DNA of 26,446 nt, taken from CAZMGG01 sp964565715. Its GTDB lineage: Bacteria > Planctomycetota > UBA1135 > UBA2386. Location: positions 1 to 26,446 of the forward strand of contig CAZMGG010000077.1 of the NCBI GenBank assembly GCA_964565715.1, in the 5' to 3' direction. The notes under the pieces were generated by a model. The model was not told the DNA's origin. It worked only from the letters and a program-made list of their open reading frames with translations, and did not search any database. Below are positions 7,885 through 14,019 of the stretch, piece after piece. Both the position numbers and the translations under genes were made by a program. Position 1 is the stretch's first letter, and each line of letters starts with the position of its first letter.

Positions 7885-8343
7885 TCACCTTGCCGGCGGC
7901 GTGGCCGGCTTCACGCTGGCAGGACTCGCGCTCCGACCCCACGCCAGGGCGCCGGCGAACGCCGCCAGCTGGGTCTCGCAGAAGCCGTAGCCGATGCACA
8001 CGAACAGCAGCAGCACCGACAGCCCCTGGCCGAAGGCCAGGTAGAGCGGCCACAGCACGTAGCCGAGCGCCCAGAACACCAGGCCGGCGCGGAAGGCGGC
8101 GCGGAAGCGGCCGCCCCGGCGGCCGAGCAGGGCCAGCAACGCCACGGTGACGAAGCCGAACAGCAGCCGCACGGCGACGTGCAGCAGGCCCTGGCCCATG
8201 CCGCCCTCGCCGCCGACCACCCCCTGCAGCACCCCGGTCAGCTCCTGCTCCATCTCCCGGGTCAGCACGAAGTGGACGAACACCGGCCCGAGCAGGGCGT
8301 ACACCGCGCCGGCCACCAGCGATGCGATCAGGTAGCGCTTCAC
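7885..8343 (-). CDS. Unknown four-helix membrane protein
   Basis: This 152-aa protein has four predicted membrane segments: roughly RYLIASLVAGAVYALLGPVF, LLHVAVRLLFGFVTVALLAL, FRAAFRAGLVFWALGYVLW and LSVLLLFVCIGYGFCETQL, joined by short loops. I recognise no family. The GTG at 8343 was chosen because the first membrane helix follows at once (VKRYLIAS); no ribosome binding site is visible, and the next ATG would remove helix 1. The open frame extends upstream through the antisense of the secreted protein gene, which is not coding. It lies inside the deo cluster 11 bases before the ALDH-like gene, and its stop codon is part of that gene's ribosome binding site, so the two are likely co-translated. 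A transport or membrane-tethering role in nucleoside use is conceivable but unsupported. Confidence 0.68.
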   Translation of the reverse strand: MKRYLIASLVAGAVYALLGPVFVHFVLTREMEQELTGVLQGVVGGEGGMGQGLLHVAVRLLFGFVTVALLALLGRRGGRFRAAFRAGLVFWALGYVLWPLYLAFGQGLSVLLLFVCIGYGFCETQLAAFAGALAWGRSASPASVKPATPPAR

Positions 8344-8371
8344 GGCGAACGGCGGGCGGCGGGGTGGACCA

Positions 8372-8398
8372 CGGGCCGGCGAGCGTAGCGCCGGCCCG
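8372..8398. terminator. Perfect 10-bp hairpin after the secreted-protein gene
   Basis: CGGGCCGGCG (8372-8381) and CGCCGGCCCG (8389-8398) form a perfect stem with a seven-base loop, eight bases past the stop of the minus-strand gene ending at 8406. There is no T-tract, so it could be a factor-assisted terminator, an attenuator or an RNA-stability element. It would partly separate the secreted-protein gene from the downstream membrane protein gene. Confidence 0.5.
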
Positions 8399-8405
8399 CC
8401 CCGAT

Positions 8406-10148
8406 CTACAGGCCGACGGTGAGCTGGCCGCCGTTGCTGGTCACCACCCCCAGCGGATTGGCGGCGGGACTGAAGGTGGCCGCCTGCAGATCCACCACCA
8501 GGCCCAGCAGGTTGACGTTGTTGGGGATCGGCAGCGGGAACGTCACCGAACTGCCGCCGACGGGCTGGAACAGGTTGGCGGAGCCCTGCAGGTTCACGTA
8601 CTGGCGGCAGGTCGGCATGCCGAGCCCGCCCAGGTCGAGGTTGGCGGTGCCGAACGCCATGATCAGCGCCGCGAGGCCGGAGCCCGCCGGCACGCCGGTC
8701 ACCTGCAGCTGGAAGGTGCCGTTGATGGCCGGCCGGCTGCCCGGAGCCGCGTCGAGGGCGAGCGGCACCGAGCCCACCGCGCCCACCGCGAACGGCAACG
8801 ACGCGGAGATGTCGAGCACGCCCGGATCGGCGGCGCTGCCGCCCTCGGTGACGCCCACCAGCGACGAGCCGGCCGGCAGCGACAGGGCGCCGTAGCTGAC
8901 CACGAACTCGCCGCTCGGCAGCAGCACGACCTGCAGGGTGTTGGCCGAGCCGGCCTGGGCGTACTGCGGCACCGCCACCCAGGTGACCATGGCGCGCTGC
9001 GGGCTGGCGTCGAAGAACACCTGCCCGCCGGCGCTCGGATCGAGATCCGCCCAGAGCATGGCGATGCGCGGCCCCTGCAGCAGGAAGTCGGTCAGCGACA
9101 CCCCGGGTTGCGACAGCGTGCCGCCGGTCATCCACAGGAAGCCGTTGGAGCTGACGTCGACGGTGTTCAGCGTGTTGCCCAGGAACGGGAACGCGAACGG
9201 CAAGGCGAACGGCAGCACCTGGTCGTCGCCGACCACCTGCTGCGCGGCATAGGTCGTGTCGAGCCCGGGGCCGGCGCTGGCGCGGTAGCCGCCGCCCGCC
9301 GCTGGCTGGTAGCGGATGCTGCGGTTCTGCAGATCGACCTGACCCGAGCCGAACGTCTCGTAGAAGGTGAGCCCGTGCGGACAGCCGTTGCCGAGGCGAC
9401 GCCACGCCGCCACCGTGTTGCACTGGGGGCGAGGCAGCGCCACGTAGGCCGACGCACCGGTGGGCAGGAACTCGATGGAGCGGCCGATCAGGTTGAACTG
9501 GCCCGAGGCGAACAGCTGGTGCGCCGTGGCGGTGCTCATGGTCACCGCGCCGCCGGGGAACAGGCTCGACCAGACCACCGGATTGGCGGTCGCAGCGGCC
9601 CCCGGGCTCATGCCGACGATCTGGCTGCCCGGGTTGAAACCGCCCAGCACCGCGGTGATGCCCGGGTCATAGAAGAAGAAGATGCCGCCGCCGTCGACGA
9701 TCTGGCACTGCAGCGTGATCGGCGTGGTGCGGTTGTACTCGTAGACGCGATCCCAGGTGATCACCGCCCGCGCCGGGTTGGCGCCGCTGGCGGGCACCGC
9801 GCTGAACCAGACCTGGCCGCTGCCGGGCGCCGACGGATCGAAGTCGTTCCACAGCGGACAGATCCGCGGCCCGGCGGTGAGCAGTTCGTTGACCGACGGC
9901 GAGTAGTCCCACGGGTTGGTGCCAGGCGCGCCGCCCAGCCAGAAGTAGCCGTTCGAGCAGACGTCGATGGTGGTGTAGGTCTGGCCGTCGAAGGCGAAGC
10001 CGAAGCCGAGCTGCATGCCCATGGCGCCGGCATCGTCGCCGAGACCGAGGTTGATGCCGAAGTTCGGGTCGAAGCAGGGCACCTGGGCGAGCGCGCTGCC
10101 GGCCAGCAGGGTCGTAAGCACGGCGAGACGGAACGGGGACGTGTTCAT
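8406..10148 (-). CDS. Secreted protein with two tandem NIDO-like beta domains and a conserved C-terminal region
   Basis: The 580-aa product has a signal peptide (residues 1-21, ending GSALA before QVPC) and two copies of one domain. Copy A (about 45-235) contains IDVCSNGYFW and GPRICPLWNDFDPSAPGSGQ. Copy B (about 315-450) contains VDVSSNGFLW and GPRIAMLWADLDPSAGGQ. Each is followed by a WF/FF strand and a R-A-[VM]-[IV]-T-W strand, a layout resembling the extracellular NIDO domain. The last 100 residues (477-580) are Gly/Pro-rich and match in layout the end of the protein encoded at 19265-21922. No enzymatic motif is visible; a surface or adhesive role is inferred. GGAG lies eight bases before the ATG and a TAGGAT box about 30 bases upstream, so it may have its own promoter although it sits inside the deo cluster. 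Confidence 0.82.
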   Translation of the reverse strand: MNTSPFRLAVLTTLLAGSALAQVPCFDPNFGINLGLGDDAGAMGMQLGFGFAFDGQTYTTIDVCSNGYFWLGGAPGTNPWDYSPSVNELLTAGPRICPLWNDFDPSAPGSGQVWFSAVPASGANPARAVITWDRVYEYNRTTPITLQCQIVDGGGIFFFYDPGITAVLGGFNPGSQIVGMSPGAAATANPVVWSSLFPGGAVTMSTATAHQLFASGQFNLIGRSIEFLPTGASAYVALPRPQCNTVAAWRRLGNGCPHGLTFYETFGSGQVDLQNRSIRYQPAAGGGYRASAGPGLDTTYAAQQVVGDDQVLPFALPFAFPFLGNTLNTVDVSSNGFLWMTGGTLSQPGVSLTDFLLQGPRIAMLWADLDPSAGGQVFFDASPQRAMVTWVAVPQYAQAGSANTLQVVLLPSGEFVVSYGALSLPAGSSLVGVTEGGSAADPGVLDISASLPFAVGAVGSVPLALDAAPGSRPAINGTFQLQVTGVPAGSGLAALIMAFGTANLDLGGLGMPTCRQYVNLQGSANLFQPVGGSSVTFPLPIPNNVNLLGLVVDLQAATFSPAANPLGVVTSNGGQLTVGL

Positions 10149-10178
10149 GGTTCTTCTCCGGGGGAGCGGGACCGCCCG

Positions 10179-10184
10179 ATCCTA
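10179..10184 (-). promoter_or_regulatory. Putative -10 box of the secreted-protein gene
   Basis: TAGGAT on the minus strand lies 30 bases before the ATG at 10148. The leader in between contains GGAGAAGAAC with a good Shine-Dalgarno sequence. This suggests that the secreted-protein gene can be transcribed independently of the aldehyde dehydrogenase gene upstream. No convincing -35 box is seen. Confidence 0.35.
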
Positions 10185-10209
10185 CCCGTACCGCCCGCGG
10201 GTCGCTGGC

Positions 10210-11718
10210 TCAGCCCTGGATCAGCGATCCGGCGAACCGCAGATACGCCCGCATGCCCTGCCGGCCGCCCTCACGGCCGAAACCCGACTCCTGGAAGCCG
10301 CCAAACGGGCTGGCCGGGTCGAAGCGGTTGAAGGTGTTGTTCCACACCACGCCGGCGCGCAGCCGCTGCGCCAGCCACAGGATCCGCGCCCCCTTGTCGG
10401 TCCAGATGCCCGCCGACAGCCCGTAGCTGGTGTTGTTGGCCTTCTCCACCGCCTCCTCCGGCGTGCGGAAGGTCAGCACCGACAGCACCGGGCCGAAGAT
10501 CTCCTCGCGGGCCACGCGGTGGCTCAGCGCCACGCCGGTGAACATGCTGGGCGGGAACCAGAAGCCCTTCGCCGGCAGCTCGCAGGCGGGCTGGAACAGC
10601 TCGGCGCCCTCCTGCACGCCGGCCTCGCACAGCTCGCGGATCCGGCCGAGCTGGGCCCGGCTGTTGATCGCGCCCATGTCGGTGTTCTTGTCCATCGGAT
10701 CGCCGACCCGGATCCGCGCCATCCGCCGCCGCAGCTTGTCGACGAACAGGTCGTGGATGCTCTCCTGCAGCAGCAGGCGCGAACCGGCGCAGCAGACGTG
10801 CCCCTGGTTGAAGAAGATGCCGCGCACGACGCCCTCGACGGCCTGGTCGATCGCCGCGTCCTCGAACACGACGTGGGCCGCCTTGCCGCCGAGTTCCAGG
10901 GTGAGATCGACGCCGCGGCCGGCGGTGATGCGCTGGATCTCCTTGCCGACCTCGGTGCTGCCGGTGAACGCCACTTTGGCGAGATCCGGGTGCCGGACCA
11001 GGGCGGCGCCGGTGCGGCCGTCGCCGGTGAGCACGTTGACCACGCCCGGCGGCAGCTCCGCCTGCTGGCAGATCTCGGCGAGCCGCAGCGCCGTCAGCGG
11101 CGTCGTCTCGGCGGCCTTCAGCACCACGGTGTTGCCCGCCGCCAGCGCCGGCGCGATCTTCCACGCCGCCATCAGCAGCGGGAAGTTCCACGGGATCACC
11201 TGACCGATCACGCCGAGCGGCTCGGGCCGCTCGCCGGGGAAGCACAGGTCCAGCTTGTCGGCCCAACCAGCGTGATAGAAGAAGTGCTGCGCCGCCAGCG
11301 GCACGTCGACGTCCCGCGACTCGCGGATCGGCTTGCCGCCATCCATGGTCTCCAGGCAGGCCAGCTCGCGGGCCCGTTCCTGGATCAGCCGGGCGATGCG
11401 GAACAGGTAGCGCGCCCGGGCCTCGCCGGACAGCTTGCGCCACGGCCCGAACGCCGCCCTGGCCGCCTGCACCGCCCGATCCACCTCCTTCGGCCCGGCC
11501 TGCGGCACCTGGCACAGGACCGCCTCGGTGGCCGGGTCGATCGTCGTCAGCCACTCGCCCTTCGGCTCCAGGAACTCGCCGCCGACGAAGATGCCCTGCC
11601 GCTCGGGCAGCGCGAAGTGGTCGGTGCTCTCGGCGGCGGGCGCGTAGCGCCACTTCTCGCCGAACACCAGCGCCGGCACCCCGGCCGCGCGGGCCTGATC
11701 GTCCTTCTGCTTCACCAT
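10210..11718 (-). CDS. NAD(P)-dependent aldehyde dehydrogenase, DeoC-associated, ALDH16 catalytic-domain type
   Basis: This full-length 502-aa aldehyde dehydrogenase has PWNFP with Asn178, FTGSTEVGKEI in the cofactor-binding loop, the general base Glu275 in LELGGK, and the nucleophile Cys309 in FFNQGHVCCAGSR. The end is SPFGGFQESGFGREGGRQG. It starts with ATG at 11718, preceded by GGAG 11 bases upstream, 26 bases after deoC. DeoC releases acetaldehyde, so oxidation of acetaldehyde to acetate is the most economical role; this is inferred from gene order. The style of the N-terminus and C-terminus and the partner gene at 7025-7873 suggest the catalytic half of an ALDH family 16 protein that is encoded here as two genes separated by about 2.3 kb. 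Other short aldehydes remain possible substrates. Confidence 0.92.
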   Translation of the reverse strand: MVKQKDDQARAAGVPALVFGEKWRYAPAAESTDHFALPERQGIFVGGEFLEPKGEWLTTIDPATEAVLCQVPQAGPKEVDRAVQAARAAFGPWRKLSGEARARYLFRIARLIQERARELACLETMDGGKPIRESRDVDVPLAAQHFFYHAGWADKLDLCFPGERPEPLGVIGQVIPWNFPLLMAAWKIAPALAAGNTVVLKAAETTPLTALRLAEICQQAELPPGVVNVLTGDGRTGAALVRHPDLAKVAFTGSTEVGKEIQRITAGRGVDLTLELGGKAAHVVFEDAAIDQAVEGVVRGIFFNQGHVCCAGSRLLLQESIHDLFVDKLRRRMARIRVGDPMDKNTDMGAINSRAQLGRIRELCEAGVQEGAELFQPACELPAKGFWFPPSMFTGVALSHRVAREEIFGPVLSVLTFRTPEEAVEKANNTSYGLSAGIWTDKGARILWLAQRLRAGVVWNNTFNRFDPASPFGGFQESGFGREGGRQGMRAYLRFAGSLIQG

Positions 11719-11744
11719 GGCTCGTTTGCTCCGTGTGGCTGGGC

Positions 11745-12650
11745 TCAGTCGGCGCTGAAGTCGCGCGGGCGCTGGTAGCGGCCGGTCTGTTCCTTCTGCA
11801 GCTGCATCAGCACGTCGTTGAGCAGCGAACTGGCGCCGAAGCGGAACCAGCGTGGCTCCAACCAGAGATCGCCGCAGGTCTCGTTGATCAGCACCAGGTA
11901 GCGCAGCGCGTCCTTGGCGGTGCGGATGCCGCCGGCGGCCTTCACCCCCACCATCCGACCCGTCTCCAGGAAGTGGTCGCGCACCGCCTCCAGCATCAGC
12001 AGGATCACCGGCAGCGTGCTCGCCGGCGTCACCTTGCCGGTGCTGGTCTTCAGGAAGTCACCGCCGGCCAGCAGCGCGATGCGGCAGGCGCGGCGGATGT
12101 TGTCGTAGGTCCGCAGCTCGCCGGTCTCGAGGATCACCTTCAGGTGGGCCGCGCCGCAGGCCTCCTTCACCGCGCAGATCTCGTCGTAGACCTGGCCGTA
12201 GCGGCCGGCCAGGAACGCGCCGCGATCGATGACCATGTCGATCTCGGTGGCGCCCGCCGCCACCGCCAGCGCGGTCTCGCGCAGCTTGGTCTGCCGGTCG
12301 GTGCGGCCGGCGGGGAAGCCGGTGGCCACCGAAGCCACCTGCACCGTGCTGCCGGCCAGCGCCGCCACCGCCACCGGCACCAGGTCCGGATAGACGCACA
12401 CTGCCGCCACCGGCGGCACGTCGGCCCGGCCCGGCAGCGGCCGCATCGCCTTCTGGCACAGGGCCCGCACCTTGCCAGGGCTGTCCATGCCCTCGAGCGT
12501 GGTCAGGTCCATCATGGCGATGGCCAGCTGCAGCCCCTGCACCTTGGCGGCCTTCTTGATCGAACGGGTGGCGAGCTCGGCAGCGCGCGTCTCCAGGGCG
12601 ACGGCGTCGACCGGCGGCACGCGGAACTCGGTGGGTGCGACGGAGGTCAT
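11745..12650 (-). CDS. deoC: Deoxyribose-phosphate aldolase
   Basis: DeoC cleaves 2-deoxyribose-5-phosphate to glyceraldehyde-3-phosphate and acetaldehyde through a Schiff base. The 301-aa protein has all three key residues of the Escherichia coli enzyme: Asp138 in TEIDMVIDRG, the Schiff-base Lys201 in DFLKTSTGK, and Lys237 in VGVKAAGGIRT. LETGEL and RFGASSLLNDVL are also conserved. It is longer than the roughly 220-260 aa forms, with an N-terminal helical extension of about 40 residues and a C-terminal tail. The start is seven bases after the stop of cdd, with only a weak ribosome binding site, so coupled translation is likely. It supplies the presumed substrate of the adjacent aldehyde dehydrogenase. 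Confidence 0.95.
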   Translation of the reverse strand: MTSVAPTEFRVPPVDAVALETRAAELATRSIKKAAKVQGLQLAIAMMDLTTLEGMDSPGKVRALCQKAMRPLPGRADVPPVAAVCVYPDLVPVAVAALAGSTVQVASVATGFPAGRTDRQTKLRETALAVAAGATEIDMVIDRGAFLAGRYGQVYDEICAVKEACGAAHLKVILETGELRTYDNIRRACRIALLAGGDFLKTSTGKVTPASTLPVILLMLEAVRDHFLETGRMVGVKAAGGIRTAKDALRYLVLINETCGDLWLEPRWFRFGASSLLNDVLMQLQKEQTGRYQRPRDFSAD

Positions 12651-12657
12651 GGCTGGA

Positions 12658-13086
12658 TCAGGCGCCCGGCAGGTCGCCGAAGGTGAAGGGCTCGGGCAGC
12701 AGCCGGTCGAGGCTGGTGGTGACCCGCCGGTCGTCGGCGCCGGCCAGCACCACGGTCATCGCCGGGCCGAACTCGGCCAGCACCTGCCGGCAGGCGCCGC
12801 ACGGCCGCGCCGGCTCCACCAGGTCGGTGACCACCGCCACCGCCCGCAAGGCGCGCACGCCGGCGCTGACCGCGGCGCACACCGCCGCCCGCTCGGCGCA
12901 GATGGTCAGCCCGAAGCTGGCGTTCTCGACGTTGCAGCCCCGGAACACGCGGCCGTCGTCGGCCTGCACCGCCGCGCCGACCCGGAAGTGCGAGGCCGGT
13001 GCGTAGGCGTGTTCGCGCACGGCACGGGCCGCCGCCACCAGTTCGTCCGCCGCGCGGGGCGGCAGTTCTTCGGCACGGGACACCAT
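12658..13086 (-). CDS. cdd: Cytidine deaminase
   Basis: This 142-aa enzyme is of the homotetrameric (short) class and deaminates cytidine and deoxycytidine to uridine and deoxyuridine. Zinc ligands and the catalytic Glu are visible: Cys63-Ala-Glu65 in LTICAERAA and Cys96/Cys99 in RPCGACRQVL. FRVGAAV and GCNVENASFG complete the signature. It is the first gene of the nucleoside cluster and provides deoxyuridine for the phosphorylase encoded at 5702-7012. The start is ATG at 13086 with a second possible GTG immediately after; there is no Shine-Dalgarno sequence, but a TAGCCT box lies 12 bases upstream. It is divergent from the DUF2007 gene. Confidence 0.95.
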   Translation of the reverse strand: MVSRAEELPPRAADELVAAARAVREHAYAPASHFRVGAAVQADDGRVFRGCNVENASFGLTICAERAAVCAAVSAGVRALRAVAVVTDLVEPARPCGACRQVLAEFGPAMTVVLAGADDRRVTTSLDRLLPEPFTFGDLPGA

Positions 13087-13098
13087 CGGCGCTGGGGA

Positions 13099-13104
13099 AG
13101 GCTA
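13099..13104 (-). promoter_or_regulatory. Putative -10 box of the cdd-deoC cluster
   Basis: TAGCCT on the minus strand lies 12 bases before the cdd ATG. The same hexamer occurs before the secreted coiled-coil gene at 15709. It implies a very short 5' leader and no Shine-Dalgarno sequence. No operator-like palindrome for a deoxynucleoside regulator was recognised in the 75-base divergent gap. Confidence 0.4.
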
Positions 13105-13145
13105 GGGGCGGGGCAGCGCGCTGTCGACGATGGCCACCCACCGCC

Positions 13146-13151
13146 TATCCT
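13146..13151 (+). promoter_or_regulatory. Putative -10 box of the DUF2007 gene
   Basis: TATCCT ends ten bases before the ATG at 13162. The intervening GGGCGCAGCC is not a credible ribosome binding site. Same arrangement as in front of ispG. Confidence 0.4.
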
Positions 13152-13161
13152 GGGCGCAGCC

Positions 13162-13944
13162 ATGGAACCCACCCGCCCGCCGGGCGACCCCGGCCCCGAG
13201 GCCGATCTGACCGACCTGACCACCGCCCGCAGCGCCGCGGAGGCCCAGGTCATCGCCGCGGTGCTGAGCGCCGCCGGCATCCCGGTCTTCGTCGGCGGCA
13301 GCGCCCTGCAGGACGAGTTCGCGGTGAGCCAGCGCCTGCTCAACGTACAGCAGGTGAGGGTGCAGGTGCGGCGCGACCAGGTGGCCCAGGCCCAGGAGGC
13401 CCTGCAGGCGGCCCGCTCGGTGGCGGCAGCCGACCTCGAGGCGGAAGCCCTGGCGGCGGCCCCGGCGGCGGCCGCCCCGCGGCGCCCCGCGGCGGGCCAG
13501 CCCACCGCCCCCGGCGGCGGCCGCGGCTGGCTCACGCTCCTGCTCGGCGTCCTGGCGGTGATCTTCGCCGGCCTCTGGCTCAGCGAACGCCGGGCCCGGG
13601 AGGGCGACGACCCGCTCTACACCGTGGAACTGCGCGAGAGCGGACCGCTGTGGCGCTGGCGGGACAGCGGCCGGCCGGCCATCGAGATGCGGCATGCGAC
13701 CGCCAGCACCCCGGCGCAGACGTTCCACTACAACCGGCTGGGCGAGCGGATCGCCACCACGATCGACGGCGACGGCAACGGCCTGCCGGACACGGTCGTG
13801 AACCACGGCCCCGGCGACCTCGAGCTGCGCTGGCTCGACGCCGACCAGGACGGCCGCTTCGAGACGCTGCGCATCCCGCAGCCCGATGGCTCGGTGCGGA
13901 CCTTCGCCCTGCAGGGCCATCAGGGCTACGTCGAACAGCGCTGA
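13162..13944 (+). CDS. DUF2007 membrane protein with a calcium-loop C-terminal domain
   Basis: This 260-aa protein has three visible parts. Residues 17-86 (LTTARSAAEAQVIAAVLSAAGIPVFVGG and onwards to QAQEALQAAR) match DUF2007, a small ferredoxin-like domain described as a putative signal-transducing protein. An Ala/Pro-rich linker leads to one membrane segment at 123-140 (WLTLLLGVLAVIFAGLWL). The C-terminal 115 residues contain two DxDxxG loops: IDGDGNGLPD (Asp202, 204, 206 position Asn, Asp210) and LDADQDGRFE (Asp226, 228, 230), resembling EF-hand/dockerin calcium loops. The topology predicts a cytoplasmic DUF2007 domain and an extracytoplasmic calcium-binding-like domain, or the reverse. 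The function is unknown. Longer in-frame extension upstream runs antisense to cdd and was rejected. A hairpin follows the stop. Confidence 0.8.
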   Translation: MEPTRPPGDPGPEADLTDLTTARSAAEAQVIAAVLSAAGIPVFVGGSALQDEFAVSQRLLNVQQVRVQVRRDQVAQAQEALQAARSVAAADLEAEALAAAPAAAAPRRPAAGQPTAPGGGRGWLTLLLGVLAVIFAGLWLSERRAREGDDPLYTVELRESGPLWRWRDSGRPAIEMRHATASTPAQTFHYNRLGERIATTIDGDGNGLPDTVVNHGPGDLELRWLDADQDGRFETLRIPQPDGSVRTFALQGHQGYVEQR

Positions 13945-13955
13945 CCGCCATCGCT

Positions 13956-13981
13956 CCCCGGCAGCGCGCCCCGGCAGCGCG
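13956..13981. repeat. Two perfect 13-bp tandem copies
   Basis: CCCCGGCAGCGCG occurs at 13956-13968 and again at 13969-13981 without a gap, directly after the stop of the DUF2007 gene. The second copy contributes to the loop of the overlapping hairpin. Probably a small slippage duplication. Confidence 0.7.
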
Positions 13982-14000
13982 CCGTGGCGCCCGGGGCGCG
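13965..14000. terminator. Terminator-like hairpin between the DUF2007 and decarboxylase genes
   Basis: CGCGCCCCGG (13965-13974) pairs perfectly with CCGGGGCGCG (13991-14000); the 16-base loop can itself fold. GCTCTTG follows, a weak T-containing run. Placing a terminator here fits separate expression of the two genes and argues against the upstream GTG at 13984 as the decarboxylase start. Confidence 0.5.
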
Positions 14001-14019
14001 GCTCTTGCAGAATGCCGCC

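Noticed and set aside
5813..7990. 725-codon open frame on the plus strand
   Set aside because: Antisense to deoA and the ALDH-like gene, both of which have convincing family motifs; translation is His/Gln/Arg-rich noise.
8322..10331. 669-codon open frame on the plus strand
   Set aside because: Antisense to the secreted two-domain protein, which has a signal peptide, ribosome binding site and domain repeats.
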